Origin: a virus
Length of the DNA: 20,610 nt
Virus record (IMG/VR): IMGVR_UViG_3300044825_003330
Coordinates: 1-20,610 of that record
Reading direction: 5' to 3' (one strand)
The translations under genes were made by a program, and so were the position numbers. Below the pieces are notes generated by a model. That model searched no databases, had not been told where the DNA came from, and worked only from the letters and a program-made list of their open reading frames with translations. Shown here in pieces: positions 6,441 through 11,824 of this stretch (position 1 is the first letter of the stretch; the number at the start of each line of letters is the position of its first letter).

Positions 6441-6788
6441 TCAGGAGAGAATCATTCCCTCTGTAAATTCTTTCTCCACGAACACCGGAACGGTGCCAGC
6501 TTGCCCCACAAATTTGTGCACAAACCACTCACCTTTGCGCTGAAAGACACACTCACCAGCGATTCCATGCTCTGCCAGAATAGCATTCAGGCGGCTTTTC
6601 GTTGTGGTTGTTTTATAACCACAGCTGTAGAGTTCGACAAAATTATCACCAACCGTAGCGATGTGGTGGCCATAAAGGTGAACATAGGACGCCTTTCTTT
6701 CAGGCGAATATATCACCTTTGTATTGTCTTTCTGCCAATCCTGACACTTCAGAATGGCGTCATTCATGGCGGCTTCGATCTTACGCAT
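6441..6788 (-). CDS. Conserved hypothetical protein, 115 aa
   Basis: The pattern NTKVIYSPERKASYVHLYGH, HIATVGDNFVELYSCGY and TTTTKSRLNAILAEHG, then VFQRKGEWFVH, matches a family of short phage and bacterial proteins I have seen with the signature N-x-x-V-x-Y, IAxxxDxF, TxTTxSRLNA, and an aromatic end. No biochemical role is known to me. The start at 6788 is used here, but Met8 (6767) is a possible alternative that would give a start more like some family members. The gene follows element A and a GTGCCAGT palindrome. Confidence 0.75.
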   Translation of the reverse strand: MRKIEAAMNDAILKCQDWQKDNTKVIYSPERKASYVHLYGHHIATVGDNFVELYSCGYKTTTTKSRLNAILAEHGIAGECVFQRKGEWFVHKFVGQAGTVPVFVEKEFTEGMILS

Positions 6789-6848
6789 TGGAGGGATTGC
6801 GATTGCTCCGCCATCCTACAACTCAGATCCACAGCCGCCATAGCCAAC

Positions 6849-6872
6849 TTGTGCCAGTGATCAAACCGGCTG
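6849..6872. promoter_or_regulatory. GTGCCAGT palindrome, copy 2
   Basis: CTTGTGCCAGT, 8 nt, then CCGGCT. On the minus strand it reads ACTGGCACAAG, the well-conserved half of the family, 63 nt before the 6788 start. Confidence 0.5.
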
Positions 6873-6908
6873 AATTTGCCGGATCGGCTCGCGGATCGGC
6901 TGCCGGTC

Positions 6909-6980
6909 TGCTAGACTAAGATCACAAACGAGGCGAGGCTAAGAAGGCCGATGACGAACAGTAAGCCACGCTCACCCTGC
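6909..6980 (+). ncRNA. Promoter-linked structured RNA element, copy A
   Basis: TGC-TAGACT (extended -10), 19 nt, hairpin GGCT-AAGAA-GGCC, then GATGACGAACAGTAAGCC and CACGCTCACCCTGC. The stem differs from the GAGC/GCTC of other copies by paired changes, with a U-G wobble only on this strand. The transcript would run into the GGATC hairpin at 7011-7028. It points against the neighbouring genes. Confidence 0.65.
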
Positions 6981-7010
6981 GAAAAAATAGTTAAGTATAA
7001 AGAATAAAAA

Positions 7011-7028
7011 AAGGATCATAAGATCCTT
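7011..7028 (-). terminator. GGATC-class hairpin after the 59-aa gene's upstream element
   Basis: AAGGATC-ATAA-GATCCTT, preceded on the plus strand by a run of A, so on the minus strand a T-tract follows. It lies 9 nt after the stop at 7037 and should end that gene; it may also stop the plus-strand RNA from element A. Confidence 0.8.
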
Positions 7029-7036
7029 GTTATTTC

Positions 7037-7216
7037 TTATGCCCAAACTTTTGTGATAATCTTAAAATCTTTCCTAGATTGTTCGTAGATATAAACAACT
7101 CGACCGTTCAGTTCTGCACTCCAATCCAAGGCAGCATAGTGAGCATCTGCCAGATCAATGTACCATTGGGAATCTTTGCGGACAAACTCATCACCAGAGG
7201 GAAGAACAGCGAACAT
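7037..7216 (-). CDS. Small hypothetical protein, 59 aa
   Basis: Minus-strand ORF of 59 codons: MFAVLPSGDEFVRKDSQWYI, then DLADAHYAALDWSAELNGRV and ending with an alpha/beta tail to KVWA. Just under 60 codons, so short-ORF filters would miss it. It ends 9 nt before a strong terminator and begins after a palindrome, the same layout as its neighbours. GGAA lies about 9 nt before the ATG as a weak ribosome binding site. The frame stays open upstream to about 7273, but holds no better start. The pattern of a short beta protein with WYID and VVYIYEQSRKDFKI is like small phage proteins that process other proteins' residues, but I do not assign it. Confidence 0.72.
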   Translation of the reverse strand: MFAVLPSGDEFVRKDSQWYIDLADAHYAALDWSAELNGRVVYIYEQSRKDFKIITKVWA

Positions 7217-7279
7217 CGGATCAGTTCCGAACGACTCCCATACAGTAACAGCTGGACTCGCTGCTGTCTATGGGGTCTT

Positions 7280-7300
7280 GTGCCAGTGGTTGAACTGGCT
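7280..7300. promoter_or_regulatory. GTGCCAGT palindrome, copy 3
   Basis: GTGCCAGT, then GGTTGA, then ACTGGCT; the inner GCCAGT/ACTGGC arms match exactly. It lies 64 nt upstream of the 7216 start. Confidence 0.55.
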
Positions 7301-7337
7301 GGCTGTGGCCGCCAATGGTGGCGCTGGGTCAATTCTG

Positions 7338-7411
7338 TGGTAGACTATGGTCACAAGAGAAGACGAGGCCACGAAGGCCGATGACGATAAGTAAGCCACG
7401 CTAACCCTGCC
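7338..7411 (+). ncRNA. Promoter-linked structured RNA element, copy B
   Basis: TGG-TAGACT, 20 nt, hairpin GGCC-ACGAA-GGCC, then GATGACGATAAGTAAGCC and ACGCTAACCCTGCC. Both arms of the stem differ from the GAGC/GCTC copies while still pairing, which is covariation. Followed by an A-rich tract with repeated ACGAAAA. Confidence 0.68.
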
Positions 7412-7485
7412 ATAAAATACTCAAGAAAAAAACGAAAAACGAAAAGAAAAAAACGATTTTTTAATTTTTATTTCAAATTGTAGGG

Positions 7486-7512
7486 GGGCTGGTGATACCT
7501 ACACACCAGCCC
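7486..7512 (-). terminator. Terminator of the 72-aa gene (GTGATAC class)
   Basis: GGGCTGGTG, 9-nt loop containing ATACC, CACCAGCCC: a perfect 9-bp stem 11 nt after the stop. A T-rich stretch with TTTTTCG repeats follows on the minus strand. Confidence 0.75.
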
Positions 7513-7523
7513 ATAAGACTCAA

Positions 7524-7742
7524 TTAGGCACCAAACATTTCGAGAAAGAGATCACCGAGTTGTGGTTCTTCACGCTTAGGTAGTGGGGAAGCGTAGCATA
7601 CACCGACTGCGCGAGCGTAGTCCCAGATCTCAATAGTGCCGATGCCGATCACTGTACCATCCTTTGAGACCTCATTGCACACGGTACGGTAGGGAGTGCC
7701 TTTGACCCACTTGCGGTTGGGATCAGGGATAATGGCAGCCAT
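7524..7742 (-). CDS. Hypothetical protein, 72 aa
   Basis: MAAIIPDPNRKWVKGTPYRT at the start, then a beta-rich middle (VCNEVSKDGTVIGIGTIEIW) and an acidic end, PQLGDLFLEMFGA. No family recognised. A TATAAT -10 box (7767-7772) lies 24 nt upstream on the same strand, and a terminator lies just after the stop, so this is likely a one-gene transcript. The ATG has CCCC before it (ACACCCCATGG), a start context shared with the genes at 8783 and 9223. Confidence 0.72.
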   Translation of the reverse strand: MAAIIPDPNRKWVKGTPYRTVCNEVSKDGTVIGIGTIEIWDYARAVGVCYASPLPKREEPQLGDLFLEMFGA

Positions 7743-7766
7743 GGGGTGTCTTGCGTTGACTCCGTA

Positions 7767-7772
7767 ATTATA
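7767..7772 (-). promoter_or_regulatory. Sigma-70 -10 box TATAAT
   Basis: GCGC-TATAAT on the minus strand, 24 nt upstream of the 7742 ATG. No clear TTGACA lies 16-18 nt further upstream. The leader GGAGTC after the box is shared with the leaders of the 8783 and 9223 genes. Confidence 0.55.
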
Positions 7773-7815
7773 GCGCCTTGTGGGGGCTTCTGGGGGCTTC
7801 TCATGAGATCCTGCA

Positions 7816-7837
7816 CCGGTTCACCAGCTGGCACAAG
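7816..7837. promoter_or_regulatory. GTGCCAGC palindrome, copy 4 (inverted orientation)
   Basis: CGGTTCACCAGCTGGCACAA on the plus strand, the reverse of the usual direction relative to the next gene. It overlaps the upstream part of the 7742 promoter region. Confidence 0.45.
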
Positions 7838-7876
7838 GAAATGAAAGAAAACGAAAAAACGAAAAAAATACGAAAA

Positions 7877-7900
7877 AAAGGAGAGAAAAATCTCTCCTTT
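7877..7900 (-). terminator. Strong terminator of the four-gene operon 8783-7926
   Basis: AAAGGAGAGA-AAAA-TCTCTCCTTT, a perfect 10-bp stem with a T-tract on the minus strand. Between the last stop and the hairpin lies GTATCACAGTATCACAGG, a motif also found near other gene ends here. Confidence 0.9.
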
Positions 7901-7925
7901 CTGTGGGCCTGTGATACTGTGATAC

Positions 7926-8051
7926 CTATTCTTTTACCTGTTCAAATGTAACGATAATTTCCTTGTCTTCGTTGATGTATTCAGTTTGAATCACAGTCGG
8001 TGAGATTTGCATCTGACCGATCATGTAGGCAGCAGCGAGTAGTTCAATCAT
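7926..8051 (-). CDS. Small hypothetical protein, 41 aa
   Basis: MIELLAAAYMIGQMQISPTV at the start, then IQTEYINEDKEIIVTFEQVK. A helix followed by a short beta region. It overlaps the 45-aa gene upstream as ATGA and lies before the strong terminator, so it is the last gene of a four-gene operon. Support comes from the exact overlap, the position before the terminator and its protein-like composition. Function not recognised. Confidence 0.7.
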   Translation of the reverse strand: MIELLAAAYMIGQMQISPTVIQTEYINEDKEIIVTFEQVKE

Positions 8052-8185
8052 CGGAGAATGCGGTGGCGAATGTCCATAAAGCTCTGTACTTCATGAGCTT
8101 TGAAATACCAAATGTGTTTGTTGGTATCTTGAAAGGTCCAGTAGAGTTCTTTAGTTCTGATGTCAAATGTTTGAACAATTTCCAT
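8048..8185 (-). CDS. Small hypothetical protein, 45 aa
   Basis: MEIVQTFDIRTKELYWTFQD, then TNKHIWYFKAHEVQSFMDIR and a basic end. A beta-hairpin and helix layout, with several aromatic residues. It overlaps the genes on both sides (TGATG with the 42-aa gene, ATGA with the 41-aa gene), so its translation is likely coupled to theirs. No family recognised. Confidence 0.72.
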   Translation of the reverse strand: MEIVQTFDIRTKELYWTFQDTNKHIWYFKAHEVQSFMDIRHRILR

Positions 8186-8313
8186 CAGCAAGACTCCGTA
8201 ACTCTACAAATGAGTTCTGCTGCTTTTGTATCAGCAGATTTGGCTGCTTTGATAGATGCAACCACACTATTGCCAAAGATCACAATAGCGAAGACAAAGA
8301 TGAAGATTCGCAT
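8185..8313 (-). CDS. Small single-pass membrane or secreted protein, 42 aa
   Basis: The first 20 residues (MRIFIFVFAIVIFGNSVVAS) are a signal-anchor or signal peptide; VVAS followed by IKAA could be a signal peptidase site. The remaining 20 residues are short, with two Cys (LICRVTESC). Such tiny exported proteins in phage accessory regions sometimes act on the host envelope, but that is inference. It overlaps the genes on both sides (TGATG at both ends). Confidence 0.72.
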   Translation of the reverse strand: MRIFIFVFAIVIFGNSVVASIKAAKSADTKAAELICRVTESC

Positions 8314-8783
8314 CAGAACAGACCTTCCTTCACGAGACGATCATAAAGAACAGCAGCAAGTGCACCACAATGGGGGCAAGCTTTTGCGTATTTGATGTCA
8401 GACTTCAGGCTGTACTTTTGGGGAGTATTGTGATGCTTGCTGTAGATGAATTTGTAACGATGAACAGCTGAAATAAGAATGAGAAGTTCACGCTTCTGAA
8501 GATCTCCATCAGCAAGCTTATAGATGGGAATAAAGAAGCGATAGTCTTTGATCTCTTTGCAGCGATTCAGACGATCAACAATAGTTTTAGCGCCAGCTCC
8601 GCCGAAGTAAGGTGTCAGCTCCACCATCAGGAAAGCGGAGAAAGGCGCAAGAGCGTTGCTAGTGGCTGTTGTGGGCTGTTGTGCCTGTTGAGCCTGAAGC
8701 AGTGCCAGAGCCTCTTGCAGCGTGGTCAGGGACTCTGCTACAGTGGCGAGTTGGGCGGTGATCTGCTGGAGGTCGGTGTTCAT
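8313..8783 (-). CDS. Paralog of the 18788-19420 protein, 156 aa
   Basis: The N-terminal 45 residues form a likely coiled coil (MNTDLQQITAQLATVAESLT...) followed by a Gln/Thr/Ala linker. From about residue 60 the protein aligns with the product of 18788-19420: VDRLNRCKEIKDYRFFIPIY, a second helix pair, and the end SDIKYAKACPHCGALAAVLY. The shared signature is RLNxCxxIxDxxxxxxxYxL and KYAxACPxCGxLA. One CPxCG pair alone could hold half of a zinc site, perhaps as a dimer. First gene of a four-gene operon ending at 7877. Function unknown. Confidence 0.78.
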   Translation of the reverse strand: MNTDLQQITAQLATVAESLTTLQEALALLQAQQAQQPTTATSNALAPFSAFLMVELTPYFGGAGAKTIVDRLNRCKEIKDYRFFIPIYKLADGDLQKRELLILISAVHRYKFIYSKHHNTPQKYSLKSDIKYAKACPHCGALAAVLYDRLVKEGLF

Positions 8784-8847
8784 TGGGGGTGATTCCCTTC
8801 GACTCCTTAAAGATACCAGCCACAGAAGCCAGCGGTCTATGGGTCTT

Positions 8848-8868
8848 GTGCCACTCCTAGAACTGTCC
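8848..8868. promoter_or_regulatory. GTGCCACT palindrome, copy 5
   Basis: GTGCCACT, 6 nt, ACTGTCC. It lies 65 nt before the 8783 start, the same distance as copy 3 to its gene. Confidence 0.5.
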
Positions 8869-8905
8869 CAATTTGGTCAGCATCCGTCCCATTGGCCCCA
8901 TGACC

Positions 8906-8980
8906 TGCTAGACTATTAGCAACAAGAGAAGAAGAGAGCCCGAAGCTCGATGACGATAAGTAAGCCACGCTAACCCTGCC
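8906..8980 (+). ncRNA. Promoter-linked structured RNA element, copy C
   Basis: TGC-TAGACT, 21 nt, hairpin GAGC-CCGAA-GCTC, then GATGACGATAAGTAAGCC and ACGCTAACCCTGCC. A plus-strand RNA from here would end at the GGATC hairpin 9008-9027, giving roughly 105 nt. It points toward the 3' end of the gene at 9056-9223. Confidence 0.68.
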
Positions 8981-9007
8981 ATGAAATAGTTAAGTATAAA
9001 GAATAAA

Positions 9008-9027
9008 AAAGGATCTTATGATCCTTT
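9008..9027 (-). terminator. GGATC-class bidirectional hairpin
   Basis: AAAGGATC-TTAT-GATCCTTT, with A-run before and T-run after, 28 nt after the stop at 9056. It can serve the minus-strand gene and the plus-strand RNA of element C. Confidence 0.85.
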
Positions 9028-9055
9028 GTATTAGTATATCTTATGTTAAGAATTA

Positions 9056-9223
9056 TCAAATAAAATCACATAAGAGGCGAATCTTTCTGCGAATAGTATC
9101 AGCATCGTCATGACTCCACACATTATCGTCATAAGCATTTTCGATCATCATGTAGATCATCAGCCACTGCTCTTCAGTGAACAGCTGACGGTAGACGGTC
9201 TTGGAGAGTGAATCGACGGCCAT
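9056..9223 (-). CDS. Small hypothetical protein, 55 aa
   Basis: MAVDSLSKTVYRQLFTEEQW, then LMIYMMIENAYDDNVWSHDD and ADTIRRKIRLLCDFI. An all-helical small acidic protein. A one-gene transcript between element D upstream and the GGATC terminator downstream. The leader has GGAGTCGAAAGGGATTC before CCACCCATGG, nearly the same as that of the 8783 gene, which supports both starts. No family recognised. Confidence 0.75.
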   Translation of the reverse strand: MAVDSLSKTVYRQLFTEEQWLMIYMMIENAYDDNVWSHDDADTIRRKIRLLCDFI

Positions 9224-9285
9224 GGGTGGAATCCCTTTCGACTCCTATAGTCTCTCATGCTGTGCCGACCAGATCCAGCCGCCTT

Positions 9286-9306
9286 GTGCCAGTAATTAAG
9301 TGGCAC
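9286..9306. promoter_or_regulatory. GTGCCAGT palindrome, copy 6 (best match)
   Basis: GTGCCAGT-AATTA-AGTGGCAC, a nearly perfect inverted repeat (one mismatch in eight) with a 5-nt spacer, 63 nt before the 9223 start. This copy best defines the family. Confidence 0.65.
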
Positions 9307-9335
9307 ACCTTATGGTCGTTCTGGATCTTATGGCA

Positions 9336-9408
9336 TGGTAGACTGTATTCAACAACCAAGGGAGAGCAAGAAGCTCAATGACGATCAGTAAGCCACAGTC
9401 ACCCTGCC
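9336..9408 (+). ncRNA. Promoter-linked structured RNA element, copy D
   Basis: TGG-TAGACT, 19 nt, hairpin GAGC-AAGAA-GCTC, then AATGACGATCAGTAAGCC and ACAGTCACCCTGCC. The tail has two changes from consensus. An A-rich tract with ACGAAAA repeats follows. Confidence 0.66.
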
Positions 9409-9467
9409 AAAAAATACGAAAAACGAAATTAAAACGAAAAAAAACGAAAAAAATATAAAAATCTTGT

Positions 9468-9494
9468 GGGAGCCTGTGATACTGTCAGACTCCC
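9468..9494 (-). terminator. Terminator of the 121-aa gene (GTGATAC class)
   Basis: GGGAGCCTG, loop TGATACTGT, CAGACTCCC, with one C-A mismatch, 10 nt after the stop. A T-rich tract with TTTTTTCG repeats follows on the minus strand. Confidence 0.7.
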
Positions 9495-9504
9495 AGCAAT
9501 ACTA

Positions 9505-9870
9505 TCAACCTAGGTAAAAATCATCACGATGACCATACATTAAAGTGTGCCACTGTTCATCAGTTTCAACCTCAACTTCACGATGTTGTTCATTGAGATT
9601 CACTTCATAACGACCACCACCTTCACCTGAATCTACTGCCTCATGATAAGGTGCATTATGTTCACGATACACATGATCCACTGCGATCTTGTAGGCTTTA
9701 TCTACTGCATCAGCCCACACATAAAACCTATCAGTTTCGATTGTATTCTCTTGAATGTTAAAGACTTTCCAGGTTTGGAAGCAATAACGAAATGCAGTGT
9801 TTTCTTTATACCTAAAAGTATCCGTACCGATTAACTCGATACCACCGAGACCAAGATACTGTTCAGTCAT
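9505..9870 (-). CDS. Hypothetical protein, 121 aa
   Basis: The start used is the ATG at 9870 (MTEQYLGLGGIELIGTDTFR); an in-frame TTG at 9894 is less likely, since the ATG sits in TTCTTCTCATG, the same context as the 10985 gene. The middle has beta strands with aromatic residues (FRYCFQTWKVFNIQENTIET), then a helix (RFYVWADAVDKAYKIAVDHV), and an acidic, His-rich end with GEGGG. Function not recognised. A terminator follows the stop. Upstream is a 12-bp hairpin (9902-9933) and a palindrome copy. Confidence 0.74.
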   Translation of the reverse strand: MTEQYLGLGGIELIGTDTFRYKENTAFRYCFQTWKVFNIQENTIETDRFYVWADAVDKAYKIAVDHVYREHNAPYHEAVDSGEGGGRYEVNLNEQHREVEVETDEQWHTLMYGHRDDFYLG

Positions 9871-9901
9871 GAGAAGAAAACGGTTTTTGAACAATTCAAA
9901 T

Positions 9902-9933
9902 CTACAGGAGATTCCACAAGAAATCCCCTGCAG
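9902..9933 (-). terminator. 12-bp hairpin between two accessory genes
   Basis: CTGCAGGGGATT, 8-nt loop, AATCTCCTGTAG on the minus strand, all twelve pairs formed (two G-U). It follows the stop at 9941 by about 8 nt and precedes the 9870 start by 32 nt. No strong T-tract follows, so it could act as a partial terminator or as a leader structure. A similar ACAGGA...TCCTGT stem precedes the 10985 gene. Confidence 0.6.
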
Positions 9934-9955
9934 GAGCCAGTTAAACGAGTGTCAC
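9934..9955. promoter_or_regulatory. GTGCCAGT palindrome, copy 7, overlapping a stop codon
   Basis: GAGCCAGT, 6 nt, AGTGTCAC. The TAA stop of the 139-aa gene (9941-9943) lies inside the site (minus strand GTTTAACTGGCTC). Confidence 0.55.
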
Positions 9956-10360
9956 AGTCTTCTCATAAGTTTGCAGAATCTCATCAAGATCAACAACCTT
10001 ACCCATCTTACTGTATAGTGAGAAGTCAATGTCTACACCGGAACGACTATCAATCGTTGCAGACTTGACCTTCACATAATCAGATTTCATCACAGGAATG
10101 AACTGATCAATCAGCCAATCCCACACTTCACTGTTAGAATTATACTCTTCAGTATCAACTTCGATGAGAATGTTTCCACCAGACTCACGAACATAAGAAC
10201 TAAAATCTACATCGACTTTCCCACCAGCTTCACCATACTCTTCAAAGATGAAGTTCTCTTCCTTAACACAACGCTCAGAGATTGCATCAAGATAGGATTG
10301 AAGATTGAAACCCTCACAGACAGTAAGAGTAGCAGTGGCAACGAATTGAGTGTAGGACAT
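9941..10360 (-). CDS. Hypothetical protein, 139 aa
   Basis: MSYTQFVATATLTVCEGFNL at the start, then alternating helix and beta with much Asp/Glu, for example GGKVDVDFSSYVRESGGNIL and YVKVKSATIDSRSGVDIDFS. Acidic; no domain recognised. Its composition is close to the neighbouring 121-aa and 129-aa genes, so the three may be one gained group. Its stop lies within a palindrome copy. Element E and another palindrome copy lie upstream. Confidence 0.74.
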   Translation of the reverse strand: MSYTQFVATATLTVCEGFNLQSYLDAISERCVKEENFIFEEYGEAGGKVDVDFSSYVRESGGNILIEVDTEEYNSNSEVWDWLIDQFIPVMKSDYVKVKSATIDSRSGVDIDFSLYSKMGKVVDLDEILQTYEKTVTLV

Positions 10361-10421
10361 TGGTTCAGGTGGTGAACGAGATCAGTATGGCATGAGATCT
10401 TATGGGAATTCACTCATCACT

Positions 10422-10444
10422 GTGCCACTGATTTAAGTGTCCAC
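10422..10444. promoter_or_regulatory. GTGCCACT palindrome, copy 8
   Basis: GTGCCACT, 6 nt, AGTGTCCAC, 62 nt before the 10360 start. Confidence 0.5.
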
Positions 10445-10472
10445 TCATCACCCCATAAGACCCTGGATGCCC

Positions 10473-10540
10473 TATAGTTGTATCAACAACAGGGGGAGAG
10501 CAAGAAGCTCGATGACGAACAGTAAGCCACGCTAACCCTG
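10473..10540 (+). ncRNA. Promoter-linked structured RNA element, copy E
   Basis: TATAGT -10 box (no TGn extension), 19 nt, hairpin GAGC-AAGAA-GCTC, then GATGACGAACAGTAAGCC and ACGCTAACCCTG. The GGATC hairpin at 10571-10588 follows. Confidence 0.66.
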
Positions 10541-10570
10541 TCACAAAATAATAAAGTATAAACAATAAAA

Positions 10571-10588
10571 AAGGATCTTTCGATCCTT
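10571..10588 (-). terminator. GGATC-class hairpin after the 129-aa gene
   Basis: AAGGATC-TTTC-GATCCTT with a T-tract on the minus strand, 7 nt after the stop at 10596. Same class and same position as 7011-7028 and 9008-9027. Confidence 0.82.
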
Positions 10589-10595
10589 ATGATTA

Positions 10596-10985
10596 TTATT
10601 GTGCGTAAAGATACCCACCGCTCCAGTTTGCCCTACGATAACATTGCTCGCGTGAAACTGCATCTAACAAATTGTAACGAATACCTTTGGCAGGTGATTT
10701 CCATGATGCAGACTTGTAAACATCACCAGTTTGTTTATCTACAAAACAATGTACACTTCGTGAACCATTTGCAATCATAATCACCTTATAGTATTTCTTA
10801 CCTTCTTCAATTACAAATTCATAACCAAAATCATAAGTACCATCTGCAATCTCTTGCAGACAACGATTATGATAATCCATGTTAATCTCTCGTCTTACAG
10901 ACTCTCTATGGCTTCTCGTTGAATACAGACGAAAGTCGGTCTCCAGTGCTTCGCAGAGAGAACGAACATAACCAAGAACTTGCAT
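10596..10985 (-). CDS. Hypothetical protein, 129 aa
   Basis: The start chosen is the ATG at 10985 (MQVLGYVRSLCEALETDFRL); an in-frame ATG at 11009 exists, but the 10985 codon sits in CGTTTTTTTCTCATG, the same context as the 9870 gene. The N-terminal half is helical and basic (YSTRSHRESVRREINMDYHN). The second half looks like a beta domain: YEFVIEEGKKYYKVIMIANG, SVHCFVDKQTGDVYKSASWK and SPAKGIRYNLLD, ending GGYLYAQ. The pattern CFVDKxTGDVYKxASWKxPAKGxRYNL recalls a phage protein family of unknown function that I have seen in cyanophage and other phages. Followed by the GGATC terminator. Confidence 0.78.
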   Translation of the reverse strand: MQVLGYVRSLCEALETDFRLYSTRSHRESVRREINMDYHNRCLQEIADGTYDFGYEFVIEEGKKYYKVIMIANGSRSVHCFVDKQTGDVYKSASWKSPAKGIRYNLLDAVSREQCYRRANWSGGYLYAQ

Positions 10986-11048
10986 GAGAAAAAAACGAAA
11001 TCTCAACATTCAAAATATACAGGAAAAAATCTCAAAAAAATCTCCTGT

Positions 11049-11070
11049 GAGCCAGTTAAACAAGTGGCAC
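11049..11070. promoter_or_regulatory. GTGCCAGT palindrome, copy 9
   Basis: GAGCCAGT, 6 nt, AGTGGCAC, 64 nt before the 10985 start. Nearly the same sequence as copy 7 (GTTTAACTGGCTC on the minus strand), but without a stop codon role here. Confidence 0.55.
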
Positions 11071-11097
11071 ACCATCCTGTCATACCGTCTCATGTCT

Positions 11098-11171
11098 TGC
11101 TATTCTTATGTCATAAGAGAAGAGACAGAGCCCGAAGCTCGATGACGAACAGTAAGCCACGCTAACCCTGC
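11098..11171 (+). ncRNA. Promoter-linked structured RNA element, copy F
   Basis: TGC-TATTCT, 21 nt, hairpin GAGC-CCGAA-GCTC, then GATGACGAACAGTAAGCC and ACGCTAACCCTGC. No GGATC hairpin follows; instead the region leads to the consensus promoter at 11372. Confidence 0.66.
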
Positions 11172-11371
11172 TCTGAAATAATTGTTACAATGTGCGACTC
11201 ATAAGCAATACTCATAAAACTCGAATTACTCATAAGAATCTGATATATTTGATGTTCTTATGATTGGGGGTGGGCGTGATTGGATTTTGTGATATTTGGG
11301 ATTCTTATGAGTCGGTGTGGGTCTTATGAGTCTTATGGGGGTGTGTCAGTAATTTTTCCGTCCGCGCCCCC

Positions 11372-11400
11372 TTGACAAAAACGCGAGCGCGTGCTATAAT
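11372..11400 (+). promoter_or_regulatory. Full-consensus sigma-70 promoter with extended -10
   Basis: TTGACA (11372-11377), exactly 17 nt, TGC-TATAAT (TATAAT 11395-11400). All twelve hexamer bases match the consensus. It reads rightward into the tandem repeats and has no plus-strand gene downstream, so its product is likely non-coding or it serves replication. Confidence 0.9.
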
Positions 11401-11418
11401 GCGACGGCCTAAACCGCA

Positions 11419-11660
11419 AGGCATAAGACGGTTAAAATTAACATAAGAACCTAAAAATATCATAAGAATTCACAAGAAACTAGAGGCATAAGACGGTTAA
11501 AATTAACATAAGAACCCAAAAATATCATAAGAATTCACAAGAAACTAGAGGCATAAGACGGTTAAAATTAACATAAGAACCCAAAAATATCATAAGAATT
11601 CACAAGAAACTAGAGGCATAAGACGGTTAAAATATCATAAGAATTCATAAGAATAAGACA
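11419..11660. repeat. 65-bp tandem repeats, three full copies and a partial one
   Basis: Units start at 11419, 11484 and 11549, each beginning AGGCATAAGACGGTTAAAAT and ending CACAAGAAACTAG; they differ by a single C/T. A fourth, partial unit begins at 11614 and lacks the middle part. Each unit holds three CATAAGA or similar words. The copies are contiguous with no unique spacers. Confidence 0.95.
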
Positions 11661-11672
11661 CTAAGAATGACA

Positions 11673-11692
11673 ATATAACACTATTGTTATAT
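11673..11692. repeat. A/T hairpin in the A/T-rich tract
   Basis: ATATAAC-ACTATT-GTTATAT, a 7-bp inverted repeat just after the tandem repeats. The region after it to about 11800 has very little G or C. Confidence 0.5.
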
Positions 11693-11824
11693 AATCACAA
11701 CAAAACTAAAAAATCACAAAAAACAATTAAAATAAGCTTTTTAATTAAAAATTAAACAAAAATACGATATTTTTAACTAAAATCATAAGATTTTGATCAA
11801 ATTCTGTGTGAGCCCATGATACTG

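Larger units (their letters stand above)
11010..11824. other. 815-bp intergenic region: element F, strong promoter, 65-bp repeats, A/T-rich tract
   Basis: No protein gene supported on either strand. From left to right: a leader hairpin, a palindrome copy (11049-11070), element F (11098-11171), a block rich in CTCATAAG and CTTATGAG (about 11188-11335), a full-consensus promoter (11372-11400), three and a part 65-bp tandem repeats (11419-11633), a short hairpin (11673-11692) and a very A/T-rich tract to about 11800. Confidence 0.8.

Noticed and set aside
7108-7332. 74-codon minus-strand ORF beginning MTQRHHWRPQ
   Set aside because: It is a shadow of the 59-aa gene (7037-7216) in another frame and reads through a palindrome region; its product is low-complexity and Arg/Gln/Leu-rich.
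8949-8972. Seven-codon ORF MT(N/I)SKPR in the tail of the RNA elements
   Set aside because: Copies B, C, E and F have it, but A and D read through to longer products, and G has no ATG. The nucleotide sequence is conserved beyond codon structure, so RNA function explains it better; a leader peptide is still possible.
8936-8980. Resemblance of the RNA tail to riboswitch cores (cobalamin box CCTGCC, glutamine motif GACGGAAGTAG)
   Set aside because: Only short words match. The other conserved parts and pairing stems of those riboswitches are absent, and in six of seven copies no gene follows in the same direction.
11419-11633. CRISPR array
   Set aside because: The 65-bp units are contiguous without unique spacers, and no cas-like gene is nearby.
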